Source: Nocardioides sp. Root1257
GTDB lineage: Bacteria > Actinomycetota > Actinomycetes > Propionibacteriales > Nocardioidaceae
Direction: 5' to 3'
Length of the DNA: 64,000 nt
NCBI RefSeq assembly: GCF_001425175.1
Contig: NZ_LMDV01000008.1
Location: 155,364-219,363, forward strand
Shown here: piece by piece, positions 16,421 through 27,193 of the stretch
Layout: each line of letters opens with the position of its first letter
Position numbering within the stretch: position 1 is the first letter of the stretch
Notes under the pieces: generated by a model
Told to the model about the DNA's origin: nothing
Database searches by the model: none
The model's input: only the letters and a program-made list of their open reading frames with translations
Program-made: the position numbers and the translations under genes

Positions 16421-17584
16421 ATGAGCACCCCGCTTCTCGACCAGATCCAGGCCGCCCTGGCCACCGTCAACGACCCGGAGATCAAGAGGCCGATCACCGA
16501 GCTCGGGATGGTCGACTCCGTCGAGGTCGACGCGGCGGGCGTCGCGCAGATCACCGTGCTGCTGACGGTCGCCGGCTGCCCCCTCAAGGACACGATCAAC
16601 CGCGACGTGACCGCCGCGGTCTCGGGCGTCTCCGGCATCACCGGCGTCGACCTCACCCTGGGGGTGATGACCGCCGAGCAGCGCTCGGGCCTGCAGGAGA
16701 CGCTGCGCAACGGCCAGGCCCAGCGCGAGATCCCGTTCGCCCAGCCCGGCTCACTGACCAAGGTCCTCGCGATCGCCAGCGGCAAGGGCGGTGTCGGCAA
16801 GTCCTCGGTGACCGTCAACCTCGCGCTCGCGATGGCCAAGCAGGGCCTCAAGGTCGGCGTCGTCGACGCCGACATCTACGGCCACTCGGTGCCGGCGATG
16901 CTCGGCGTGGCCGACCACCGGCCCACCCAGGTCGACGACCTGATCATGCCGGTCCCGACGCCCAGCGGTGTCTCGGTCATCTCGATCGGCATGCTGAAGC
17001 CGCGGCGCGACCAGGTCGTCGCGTGGCGCGGCCCGATGCTCGACCGGGCCCTGGTGCAGATGCTCGCCGACGTCTACTGGGGTGACCTCGACGTGCTGCT
17101 GCTCGACCTGCCGCCCGGCACGGGCGACGTGGCCATCTCGCTCGGCCAGCACCTCCCCGGCGCCGAGGTCGTCGTCGTGACCACTCCGCAGGAGGCCGCC
17201 GCCGAGGTGGCCGAGCGCGCCGGCACGATGGCGTCGATGATGCACCAGCGCGTCGTGGGCGTCGTCGAGAACATGAGCTTCCTGCCCTGCCCGCACTGCG
17301 CCGAGGAAGGCACCGAGCACCGCCTCGAGATCTTCGGCTCCGGCGGCGGCGAGCGCGTCGCGGCGACCCTCTCCGAGCGCTTCGGGTACGACGTGCCCGT
17401 GCTCGGCCAGGTCCCGATCGACGTCTCGCTGCGCGAGGGCGGCGACGCGGGCAAGCCGATCGTCGACTCCGACCCGACCGCGCCGGGGGCCGTCGCGCTG
17501 ACCGCCGTCGCCACCCGTCTGGCCGGCCGGGGCCGCGGCCTCGCCGGCATGCAGCTCGGGCTCACGCCCACCAGCAAGTTCTGA
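16421..17584 (+). CDS. mrp: Mrp/NBP35-type iron-sulfur carrier ATPase
   Basis: The 387-residue protein has an N-terminal MIP18-like (DUF59) domain (residues 3-90, with the conserved AGCPLKDTI segment) and a ParA/MinD-type P-loop ATPase domain with the deviant Walker A GKGGVGKSS at 121-129. A CPHC motif in the segment NMSFLPCPHC supplies the cysteines that bind a bridging [4Fe-4S] cluster between monomers. Mrp proteins assemble and transfer Fe-S clusters to client proteins in the cytoplasm. It lies 19 bases before tatB, the arrangement seen in many actinobacteria. Confidence 0.93.
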   Translation: MSTPLLDQIQAALATVNDPEIKRPITELGMVDSVEVDAAGVAQITVLLTVAGCPLKDTINRDVTAAVSGVSGITGVDLTLGVMTAEQRSGLQETLRNGQAQREIPFAQPGSLTKVLAIASGKGGVGKSSVTVNLALAMAKQGLKVGVVDADIYGHSVPAMLGVADHRPTQVDDLIMPVPTPSGVSVISIGMLKPRRDQVVAWRGPMLDRALVQMLADVYWGDLDVLLLDLPPGTGDVAISLGQHLPGAEVVVVTTPQEAAAEVAERAGTMASMMHQRVVGVVENMSFLPCPHCAEEGTEHRLEIFGSGGGERVAATLSERFGYDVPVLGQVPIDVSLREGGDAGKPIVDSDPTAPGAVALTAVATRLAGRGRGLAGMQLGLTPTSKF

Positions 17585-17602
17585 GCCGGTAGGTTCTGCG
17601 AC

Positions 17603-17944
17603 GTGTTCGGGGTCGGCCTACCGGAGTTCGCAGTGATCGCGGTCATTGCGATCTTCGTGTTCGGCCCCGACAAGCTCCCCGACCTCGCGCGCCAGGCCGG
17701 CCGGATGGCCCGCCAGGTGCGGCAGATGGCCAACAACGCGCGCGACGAGCTGCGGGAGGAGCTCGGTCCCGAGTACGCCGACCTCGAGCTGCGCGACCTC
17801 GACCCGCGGGAGATCGTCCGCCGTCACATCACCGAGGCGATGGACAGCCTGGACGAGGACGACGAAGCACCGGTCCGGACCCGGAAGGGCCAGCGTCCCC
17901 TCGAGGACGGCGAGACCCCGCCGTACGACGTCGACGCGACCTAG
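17603..17944 (+). CDS. tatB: twin-arginine translocase subunit TatB
   Basis: This 113-residue protein starts with GTG and has the TatA/B layout: a short N-terminal transmembrane helix (about residues 5-20) with the LPEFAVIAVIAIFVFGPDKLP signature split across the helix and hinge, then an amphipathic helix (DLARQAGRMARQVRQM) and an acidic cytoplasmic tail. The Glu at position 8 in the helix and the length favour TatB over TatA. TatB with TatC recognises twin-arginine signal peptides of folded proteins. It follows mrp, and its stop overlaps the convergent gene at CTAG. Confidence 0.92.
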   Translation: MFGVGLPEFAVIAVIAIFVFGPDKLPDLARQAGRMARQVRQMANNARDELREELGPEYADLELRDLDPREIVRRHITEAMDSLDEDDEAPVRTRKGQRPLEDGETPPYDVDAT

Positions 17945-18474
17945 CGCGACTGGACCGCAGCCAGACCCTCGTAGGGCACCAGCACCGCCCGACCGTCCTC
18001 CCCGACCCGCGCCTCCACGAAGTCGGCACCGACCCGACGAACGGTCCCGTCGAGGACCCGGCCGTCGACCAGGTGGAGCACGCACCGCTCCCCCGCCTCC
18101 GCGAGACGACGCAGCGCCGAGCCGAGGCCGAGGCGGGCCACCGGTGACCACGCCACCTCGGGCGAGGACCGCTCGGACGCGCCGCGGACGGCCACGAGGG
18201 CGGCGAGCGGGACGATCCAGTCCTGGCCACTCCCGCCGAGCAGGCACCACCCGGCGCCGACCCGCTCGAGGGTGCCGTTGACCGTCCCGACCCCGCGGAC
18301 GTCCAGCACCACCTCTCCCCCGACCGAGGCCATCAGCCGGCTGGCGAGGGTGACCTGCTGGTACTCCGAGCGGCTGCGGTCGGCCAGCTCGGCGCCGCGC
18401 TCCGCGTCGTACAGGGCCTCCGCCTGCTGCTCGAGGTCGTCGAGCAGTGCGAAGAGCTCCTCCTCCCAGGCCAT
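17941..18474 (-). CDS. conserved actinobacterial protein of unknown function
   Basis: This protein of about 177 residues begins MAWEEELFALLDDLEQQAEALYD; the start at 18474 has GGGAG ten bases upstream, and an ATG at 18483 is the alternative. It has an N-terminal acidic helix, then two blocks of beta-rich sequence (VVLDVRGVGTVNGTLERVG and VLHLVDGRVLDGTVRRVG), which look like two copies of a small barrel fold resembling Sm/LSm-type domains. No signal peptide or membrane segment is visible. Similar genes occur near tatB and mrp in related actinobacteria. I cannot assign a function. Confidence 0.7.
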   Translation of the reverse strand: MAWEEELFALLDDLEQQAEALYDAERGAELADRSRSEYQQVTLASRLMASVGGEVVLDVRGVGTVNGTLERVGAGWCLLGGSGQDWIVPLAALVAVRGASERSSPEVAWSPVARLGLGSALRRLAEAGERCVLHLVDGRVLDGTVRRVGADFVEARVGEDGRAVLVPYEGLAAVQSR

Positions 18475-18513
18475 GGTCACCATGCTCCCGCCGAGCGGAC
18501 CGGTCGAAACGAG

Positions 18514-19203
18514 TCACCCGGCCTGGAGCACGAAGAAGATGAAGCTGATGAACCGGGTCCGGCCCTCGAGGCTCGCGGGACGCAGGTCGCTCGGGGTGTC
18601 GTCGGCGATCGGCGGCTCGCTGATGACCGAGATCCGGAAGCCCGCCGTCGTGAAGGCCTCGGACATCGCGTGCAGCGGCCGGTGCCAGTTCGTGTAGGTG
18701 ACCGTGCGACCGGCGTGCTCGGCGTCGTAGGAGAAGGGGGCGACGTCGAAGTAGTAGGCGTCGGGGTTCAGCGCCGTGTAGACGAAGGGGTGGTTCACCG
18801 ACACGATCAGGCGCCCGCCGGGCCTCAGCACCCGGTGGAGCTCCGCGAGGGGCTGGCTCCAGTCCTCGAGGTAGTGCAGCACGAGCGAGGCCACGACGTC
18901 GTCGAACGCGGCGTCGTCGTACGGCAGCGGGTCGGCGAGGTCGTGGACACGCAGGTCCGCGCCGGGCCCCAGTCGACGGCGCGCCAGCTCGACCATGGCC
19001 GCGCTCAGGTCGAACCCGGTCACGACGGCACCTCGCTCCCGCAGCGCGGCCGACAACGGACCCGAGCCGCAGCCGGCGTCGAGGATGCGGCGTCCGCGCA
19101 CCTCCCCGGCGAGCCCCAGCATCGCGGGGCGCTCGTAGTGCCCGTTGAGCAGGTTGACGTCGTTGTCCGCCGAGTAGGCCTCCGCGAACCCGTCGTAGTC
19201 CAT
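18514..19203 (-). CDS. class I SAM-dependent methyltransferase
   Basis: This protein of 229 residues has the SAM-binding motif ILDAGCGSGPLS, followed by GFDLSAAMVELAR (ribose-binding acidic loop) and the FDDVVASLVLHYLEDW motif, all typical of the Methyltransf_11 group of small-molecule methyltransferases. A start at ATG 19203 (MDYDGFAEAYS) matches the usual N-terminus of the family; a GTG at 19239 would add 12 residues. The substrate cannot be told from the sequence. It is transcribed away from the divergent LysM gene. Confidence 0.8.
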   Translation of the reverse strand: MDYDGFAEAYSADNDVNLLNGHYERPAMLGLAGEVRGRRILDAGCGSGPLSAALRERGAVVTGFDLSAAMVELARRRLGPGADLRVHDLADPLPYDDAAFDDVVASLVLHYLEDWSQPLAELHRVLRPGGRLIVSVNHPFVYTALNPDAYYFDVAPFSYDAEHAGRTVTYTNWHRPLHAMSEAFTTAGFRISVISEPPIADDTPSDLRPASLEGRTRFISFIFFVLQAG

Positions 19204-19334
19204 GGTCGCCACGAGGCGATCCAACACCACCGCGCGCACGTCGTACGACCCTGTGGACGAACGATTGACTCCGAGGTTAAAGAGGCGTTTCCTTGATCAA
19301 ACACAAGCAAACGCAATGATCTGGAGTCTCGGCC

Positions 19335-19943
19335 ATGATCTGCACCCGACCGGTCGTCCGGCACCGCTGCCTCGCCGTCGTGGCGGCCGGCACGCTCGGG
19401 TACGGCGTCCTCGTCGCCTGGTTGCTGCCGATCGCGACGACTGCGGGCGGCGGCACCTTCGAGGCGGCGCTGGTCCGTATCTGCGCCGCCCTCGGCGTCG
19501 TCGCCGCGGGCTGGCTGTGGCTCGTCACCGTGCTCACCGTCGACGACGCGCTGCGCGGACGTGCGCGCGCCGGGGGCGGTGCGACCGCCCCGGTGCGCCG
19601 GGTGGTGCTGGCGGCCTGCGGGGTCGCGCTCGTCGGCGGGCTCGCGACCGGGACCGCCCAGGCGACGCCCGGTCGCCTGCACGAGGACCGGACCGCCCGC
19701 TCGGCGACGATCCTCGCCGGGCTCCCCCTCCCCGAGCGCGCCGTCGCACCACCGCCGCGCCGCACGGTCGTCGTGGCCCCCGGCGACAGCCTGTGGGCGA
19801 TCGCCGCGCGCACGCTCGGCCCCGGCGCCAGCGACGGCGACATCGACGCGCTGTGGCGCCGGCTCTACGACCTCAACCGGGACGCCATCGGCCCGGACCC
19901 CGACGTCATCCACCCCGCTCAGCGACTGGAGGTACTGCCATGA
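19335..19943 (+). CDS. membrane protein with C-terminal LysM domain
   Basis: The 202-residue protein has hydrophobic segments near residues 11-35 and 43-67 and again near 88-107, then a linker and a C-terminal LysM domain (about 142-202: VVVAPGDSLWAIAARTLGPG ... LYDLNRDAIGPDPDVIHPAQRLEVLP). LysM domains bind the GlcNAc-containing backbone of peptidoglycan. The AT-rich stretch just upstream (19270-19320) probably holds the promoter. The stop overlaps the ATG of the next gene (ATGA), so the two are co-translated. The same pair precedes secA in related actinobacteria, on the opposite strand as here. Confidence 0.78.
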   Translation: MICTRPVVRHRCLAVVAAGTLGYGVLVAWLLPIATTAGGGTFEAALVRICAALGVVAAGWLWLVTVLTVDDALRGRARAGGGATAPVRRVVLAACGVALVGGLATGTAQATPGRLHEDRTARSATILAGLPLPERAVAPPPRRTVVVAPGDSLWAIAARTLGPGASDGDIDALWRRLYDLNRDAIGPDPDVIHPAQRLEVLP

Positions 19944-20458
19944 CCGCAGCTCGACCCCACGACGTCGTACCTCTGCGGCGCCCGTCGCCCGTCGCCAGCG
20001 TGCAGGGCACCCTCGCCCTGGACCTCGAGCCCCGGCAGGACCCGCCCTGGGTCGACCGGTCGCCCGGCGAGGGACCGGTGGCGGACGTGCTCCCGATCGA
20101 CGGCCCGCTGCGTCGGGCGATCGAGGAGTGGGCCCGGCGCTACGCCCAGGCCGCGGTCGAGATCGTCGGCGGCGACCGGCCGGTCACCCAGCTGCTCCGG
20201 TGGAGCTCACGCGAGGTCTACGACAACCTCGAGCGCCGCGCGCTCCTCGTCGCCCGGGCAGGCGGCCACCAGCCCGGGCAGGGCCGCTTCCAGCCCGTGC
20301 GACCCCGCGTGCTCGGCGTGCACCCGTGCTTCATCAACCGGGACGTCGTCGAGGTCAGCACGCACGTGCGGTACGGCGAGCGCTCGCGCGCCCTGGCCAC
20401 CCGCTTCGAGCGCACCCGCGACAACCGCTGGCGCTGCACCGCCCTCGAGTTCGCTTAA
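19940..20458 (+). CDS. Rv3235-type (DUF6459-like) protein
   Basis: This 172-residue protein has a disordered N-terminal part rich in Pro and Asp, then a compact domain from about residue 55 (LRRAIEEWARRYAQAAVEIVGGDRP, QLLRWSSREVYDNLERRA, VLGVHPCFINRDVVEVSTHV), the pattern of the actinobacterial Rv3235 family. The function is unknown. Its position next to secA matches the order in Mycobacterium. The stop is two bases from the convergent secA stop. Confidence 0.78.
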   Translation: MTAARPHDVVPLRRPSPVASVQGTLALDLEPRQDPPWVDRSPGEGPVADVLPIDGPLRRAIEEWARRYAQAAVEIVGGDRPVTQLLRWSSREVYDNLERRALLVARAGGHQPGQGRFQPVRPRVLGVHPCFINRDVVEVSTHVRYGERSRALATRFERTRDNRWRCTALEFA

Positions 20459-20459
20459 C

Positions 20460-23270
<2,811 letters not shown>

Positions 23271-23330
23271 GTGGATCCAACTTCCCTGGTCGCGTGAGTC
23301 GAGGCGCGTCAATCACTGAGCGGCGCCACT

Positions 23331-24527
23331 CTACCCAGCGGCACCCAGCGTCAGAAGCGCAGGAGCCAGGTCGCCGCGAGGCTCGACCGAGATCGTGCCG
23401 AGCCCCAGCCAGCCGGCGAGCCGACGCAGCTCCTCCGAGAGCTCCTCCGCCGTCCCGGCCGGAGCCCCGGGCTCGGCGTACGCCCCCTTCACGACGAGGG
23501 CGCCGACCCTGCGGTCGGCCTTGAGGTCGACCCGGGCGACGATCCGGTCGCCGAGCAGGAACGGCAGCACGTAGTAGCCGTGCACCCGCTTCTCGGCGGG
23601 CACGTAGATCTCGATCCGGTAGTGGAAGTCGAAGAGCGCCTCGGTGCGGGCCCGCTCCCACACAACCGGGTCGAACGGGCTGAGCAGCGCCCGCGCGGCG
23701 ACCCGGCGGGGCAGCCGGGCGTCGCGGTGGAGGTAGGCCGGCCGCTTCCAGCCGGCAACGGTCACGGGCACCAGCTCGCCGTCCTCGACCAGGGTGGCCA
23801 CGGCAGCCGCGGTGTCCTCGACCGGCATCCGGTAGTAGTCGCGCAGGTCCTGCACGGTCGCGACGCCGTGGGAGCGCGCGGCCCGGCGGACCAGCTCGAG
23901 AGCGGCCTCCTCACGTGTCGGCGTGGGCTGCGCCAAGACCGCGGCGGGGATCACCCGCTCGGGCAGGTCGTAGAGGATCTCGAACTGGCTGTTGCGGCCG
24001 GCGATGGCGAGGTCGCCCACGGTGAAGAGGTAGTCGAGCATCCGGCGGCTCTCGGACCAGTTCCAGCCCCAGTTGTCCTTGGCGCGGGGCAGGCCGTCGT
24101 CCAGGTCCCGGGCGGTCGAGGCGCCCCGGTCGCGCACCTCGGCGAGCAGGCTGCGCTCCAGGTCGTCGTTGGCGGCGACGAAGCCCCACTTGCCGCGCTT
24201 CGCGCGGTGGTCGTCCATCCGGTGCTGCATCACCGGCCACAGCTCGACCGGCATGAACGCCTGCACGTGCGCCCAGTACTCGACGACGCGCCGCGGACGT
24301 CGCTCGGCGGCACGGCGCAGCAGGTCGACGTCGTAGGGGCCCATCCGCGAGTAGAGCGGCATGAAGTGCGCGCGCTGGAGCACGTTGACCGAGTCGACCT
24401 GGAGGACGCCGGTGCGCTCGAGGGTGCGCTGGAAGGTGCGCATCGTAGGCTCGGCGTGCGGCTTGTCGAGGAAGCCCTGGGCGGCGAGCGCCGTACGTCG
24501 CGCCTGGGCGACGCTCATCGACTGCAT
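23331..24527 (-). CDS. YcaQ/AlkX-type winged-helix DNA glycosylase family protein
   Basis: The 398-residue protein belongs to the winged-helix family that includes Escherichia coli YcaQ, a DNA glycosylase that unhooks interstrand crosslinks, and Streptomyces AlkX. Family features are VLQVDSVNVLQRAH near residue 45, the GYYVLPFLLGDRIVARVDLKADR segment, and ALLSPFDPVVWERAR. Three tandem winged helices are expected. The start at ATG 24527 gives MQSMSVAQARRTALAAQGF, though the second Met (24518) is also possible. It lies between a response regulator and secA on the same strand. Substrate is inferred. Confidence 0.82.
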   Translation of the reverse strand: MQSMSVAQARRTALAAQGFLDKPHAEPTMRTFQRTLERTGVLQVDSVNVLQRAHFMPLYSRMGPYDVDLLRRAAERRPRRVVEYWAHVQAFMPVELWPVMQHRMDDHRAKRGKWGFVAANDDLERSLLAEVRDRGASTARDLDDGLPRAKDNWGWNWSESRRMLDYLFTVGDLAIAGRNSQFEILYDLPERVIPAAVLAQPTPTREEAALELVRRAARSHGVATVQDLRDYYRMPVEDTAAAVATLVEDGELVPVTVAGWKRPAYLHRDARLPRRVAARALLSPFDPVVWERARTEALFDFHYRIEIYVPAEKRVHGYYVLPFLLGDRIVARVDLKADRRVGALVVKGAYAEPGAPAGTAEELSEELRRLAGWLGLGTISVEPRGDLAPALLTLGAAG

Positions 24528-24556
24528 GCGGCGAGGCTACGAGGTGGCGCCGACAG

Positions 24557-25228
24557 TCACGGCAGGTCGAGAAGCTTTTCCTTGACGGCGTACATGACCG
24601 CCTCCATGCGCGAGTGCAGCTGGAGCTTCTCCAGGATGTTGCGCACGTGGTTCTTCACCGTGTTGTCGCTGATGAAGAGCTCCTTGGCGATCTCGCGGTT
24701 GTTCATGCCCTTGGCGACCAGGCGGAGCACCTCGAGCTCGCGGTCGGTGAGCCGCAGCCCGGAGGCGTGGTCGCGCTCGGGGCGCGACATCTGCTTGAAC
24801 TCGTCGATCAGCTTGACCGCCATGGAGGGGCTGATCAGCGACTGGCCGTCGGCCACGACCCGGACGGCCTGCGCGACCTCCTCGATCGAGGAGTCCTTCA
24901 GCAGGTAGCCGGCGGCCCCGCTCTTGACCGCCTCGTAGAGGTCGGCCTCCTCGTCGGACACGGTCAGCATCACGATCTTGGCCGTGGGCACGGCCTCCTT
25001 GATCGCGAGGCAGGCCTCGATGCCGGAGCGCTTCGGCATCCGGATGTCGAGCAGCACGACGTCGGGTGCGGTGCGCTCGGCGAGCGCCGTCCCCTCGATG
25101 CCGTCGCCGGCCTCGCCGACCACCTCGACACCGGGCTCGACGCTCAGCAACATCGTCAGTCCACGCCGGAACAGCTCCTGGTCGTCGACCACGAGCACGC
25201 GGATGGGCTCACGCCCCGCGTCGTTCAT
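24557..25228 (-). CDS. NarL/LuxR-type response regulator
   Basis: The 223-residue protein has a receiver domain (residues about 9-125) with VVDDQ, phosphoacceptor Asp in LLDIRMPKRSG, and the conserved Thr and Lys in MLTVSDEE and YLLKDSS, then a LuxR-type helix-turn-helix (about 160-220: LTDRELEVLRLVAKGMNNREIAKELFIS, split by the turn). It is expected to bind DNA when phosphorylated. No sensor kinase gene is adjacent, so its partner is elsewhere. A GTG at 25240 would add four residues; neither start has a strong Shine-Dalgarno. It follows hpf after a strong hairpin, so it likely has its own promoter. Confidence 0.88.
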   Translation of the reverse strand: MNDAGREPIRVLVVDDQELFRRGLTMLLSVEPGVEVVGEAGDGIEGTALAERTAPDVVLLDIRMPKRSGIEACLAIKEAVPTAKIVMLTVSDEEADLYEAVKSGAAGYLLKDSSIEEVAQAVRVVADGQSLISPSMAVKLIDEFKQMSRPERDHASGLRLTDRELEVLRLVAKGMNNREIAKELFISDNTVKNHVRNILEKLQLHSRMEAVMYAVKEKLLDLP

Positions 25229-25299
25229 CGGCTCGGCCACGGGGGAATCATGGCACGACCGGACCCTTTTTGCTCTCAGGCGGGTGACCGGACGCGCGA

Positions 25300-25327
25300 A
25301 CGGGATGGCCCGTCCGGGCCATCCCGT
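25300..25327 (-). terminator. perfect 12-bp hairpin after hpf
   Basis: The arms ACGGGATGGCCC (25300-25311) and GGGCCATCCCGT (25316-25327) are perfectly complementary with a four-base loop. The hairpin begins 36 bases past the hpf stop on the minus strand. No T-run follows, which is common for actinobacterial terminators. It separates hpf from the response regulator transcript. Confidence 0.7.
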
Positions 25328-25362
25328 CCTGCGTGCGGGCCGTAGCGGCCCCGGTGGACCGA

Positions 25363-25986
25363 TCAGACGGTCGCCTCCAGGTCGAGCGAGATCACGCCGT
25401 AGTCGTACCCGCGCCGCCGGTAGACCACCGCCGGTCGCTCGCTCTCCTTGTCCACGAACAGGTAGAAGTCGTGGCCGACCAGCTCCATCTCGTAGAGCGC
25501 CTGGTCGAGCGTCATCGGGTCGGCCGGGTGCGTCTTCTCGCGGACGACGAGCGGTCCGTCGCCGGTCACCGAGATCGGTCCGACCTGGCGGTCGGTGGTG
25601 ACGACCTCGTCGACGACGGTGTCGGTCTCCGCGGCCCCGTTGGCGAGCGCCTGCCCGACCGAGACCGGTGCGTGCCGGCCGTGGTGGACCCGGCGCCGGT
25701 CGGAGGCACGGCGCATCTGCGCCGCCATCTTGTCGAGGGCGAGGTCCAGCGCGGCCATCTTGTCGGCCGCACACGCCTCGGCCCGGATCACGGGCCCCTT
25801 GGAGAGGGCGGTGAGCTGGAGGCGTACGGCGCGATCGGCCTGACGCGGGTTGCGTTCGTTCTCGACCTCGACGTTCACCCGGATTATCCGATGATCGTGC
25901 TTCTCGAGCCGCGACAACTTCTCCTCGACATGACTGCGAAAGCGATCTGACAGCTCGCAGTGTCGACCCGTGACCACAACTTCCAT
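25363..25986 (-). CDS. hpf: long-form ribosome hibernation promoting factor
   Basis: This 207-residue protein has the N-terminal RaiA/YfiA domain (residues 1-100: MEVVVTGRHCELSDRFRSHV and VNVEVENERNPRQADRAVRL), a variable linker and the C-terminal dimerisation domain (about 150-205: PMTLDQALYEMELVGHDFYLF and VVYRRRGYDYGVISLD). Long-form HPF binds the small subunit and dimerises ribosomes into 100S particles in stationary phase. The ATG at 25986 has GGGAGG six bases upstream. The order comF, hpf, secA matches the mycobacterial Rv3242c, Rv3241c, Rv3240c order. A long leader precedes it. Confidence 0.94.
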   Translation of the reverse strand: MEVVVTGRHCELSDRFRSHVEEKLSRLEKHDHRIIRVNVEVENERNPRQADRAVRLQLTALSKGPVIRAEACAADKMAALDLALDKMAAQMRRASDRRRVHHGRHAPVSVGQALANGAAETDTVVDEVVTTDRQVGPISVTGDGPLVVREKTHPADPMTLDQALYEMELVGHDFYLFVDKESERPAVVYRRRGYDYGVISLDLEATV

Positions 25987-26360
25987 GTGAACCTCCCGAT
26001 TGCACAGCTTGCTTCTCGGTGTTTCGGCGGTCAGCTCCGGACGCGACCTCCTGTGGGTACGCCGGAGGTAGGAGTCCGCCCGGCCGACCTGGTCTTCGAC
26101 CCCACAATCGCCTGCTGAGGCGGTCGCAGCTTCTCTGCCACTACTGGCCTTCTCCCGACCGTCGTCGCATCTGACGACGAGGTCGAGGCAGGACTTACCA
26201 CTAAGCCGCACCGTGATCCCACGCCCTGCTGCGAGAGCAGGTCGTGGTTACGTGGACCGTTTCGCCTGCGACTGGCATCGGCTAGCCGCCCGCGCGCCCG
26301 GATGGATCCAGGCGTCTGGACGACGCAACCACGGACCCGGACGGACTCCATGTAGAGACG
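25987..26360 (-). promoter_or_regulatory. 374-base leader region of hpf, no gene
   Basis: The gap between comF and hpf holds no convincing gene, though short open frames run through it. Two small perfect hairpins are visible: CGTCGTC/GACGACG (26160-26166 with 26173-26179) and CCTGCT/AGCAGG (26225-26230 with 26236-26241). The length suggests a separate hpf promoter and a structured untranslated leader. I could not assign a -10/-35 pair with confidence. Confidence 0.4.
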
Positions 26361-27128
26361 TTAGTCCCCCGGGTCGACGGACGAAAGGGCGGAGCGTCCG
26401 GTGGTCGGGATCCGTCGGCGTGTCGCGGCCACCGCGGCCACCGCCGTCGCCTCCAGCCCGACCGCCTCGAGGGCCCGCTGCGCCTCCCGCAGGGTCGCCC
26501 CGGTGGTGACCACGTCGTCGCAGACGACGATCCGGGTCCGGGCCCGGCGCGCTCCCAACCGTCGCAGGAGCTCCGTCGGGCAGTGCATCGACCCGGCCAG
26601 GTTCCGGGCCCGCGCACCTGCGTCCAGGCCCGCCTGGTCGACCGATCCGCGCCGTACCCGCAGCAACGGGAGCGCGATCGCGTCGGTGCCCGACTCACGC
26701 AGCACGATCGCGGCTCCCGCCGTGAGCCGACCGGTCGGGTCGTAGCCGCGGGCGCGGGCGACGCCGGGCCGCGACGGCACCGGCACCAGGACCACCGGAT
26801 CGTCGGGCAGCTCCGCGAGGGCCGCGGTGGCGGCCTGCGCGAGCAGCCGGGCGAGCGGGTCGCGCAGCGCGACCAGGCGTCGCTCCTTGTGCCCGACGAC
26901 CAGCCCGCGGACGACCCCGGCGTACTCCCCCGCCGCCCAGGGCGGCACCAGCCCCGGCGGGACCGGGTCGGGCCACGCAGGGTGCGCGTCGGTCGGGAGT
27001 GACCGGGCGCAGTCCGGGCACAGCACCCGTCCGGGCCGCTCGCAGCCGGCGCACCGGCCGCCGAGGAGCAGGTCGGCGGCCGCGTCGGCGAGCTCGCCCC
27101 AGGTGTCTGACCGGGTCGGGTGGCGCAC
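26361..27128 (-). CDS. ComF-family phosphoribosyltransferase-like protein
   Basis: The 255-residue protein starts at GTG 27128. It has an N-terminal zinc-finger-like segment (CAGCERPGRVLCPDC, about residues 26-40) and a C-terminal phosphoribosyltransferase fold with the PRPP-binding motif RIVVCDDVVTTGATLREA (about 204-221). This is the ComF/GntX layout. In competent bacteria ComF works in DNA uptake; in actinobacteria the role is not settled. It lies 65 bases after lpqB, matching the Rv3242c position in Mycobacterium. Confidence 0.85.
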   Translation of the reverse strand: MRHPTRSDTWGELADAAADLLLGGRCAGCERPGRVLCPDCARSLPTDAHPAWPDPVPPGLVPPWAAGEYAGVVRGLVVGHKERRLVALRDPLARLLAQAATAALAELPDDPVVLVPVPSRPGVARARGYDPTGRLTAGAAIVLRESGTDAIALPLLRVRRGSVDQAGLDAGARARNLAGSMHCPTELLRRLGARRARTRIVVCDDVVTTGATLREAQRALEAVGLEATAVAAVAATRRRIPTTGRSALSSVDPGD

Positions 27129-27193
27129 CGGTCGATGGCACCACCGACGCGGTCGCGGCTCAAGCGCCCGAGGAGGGCCTGTGGATCACCGAC

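Noticed and set aside
26031..26351. A 106-residue frame in the hpf leader.
   Set aside because: It lacks a ribosome binding site and a recognisable fold, and covers the likely hpf promoter region.
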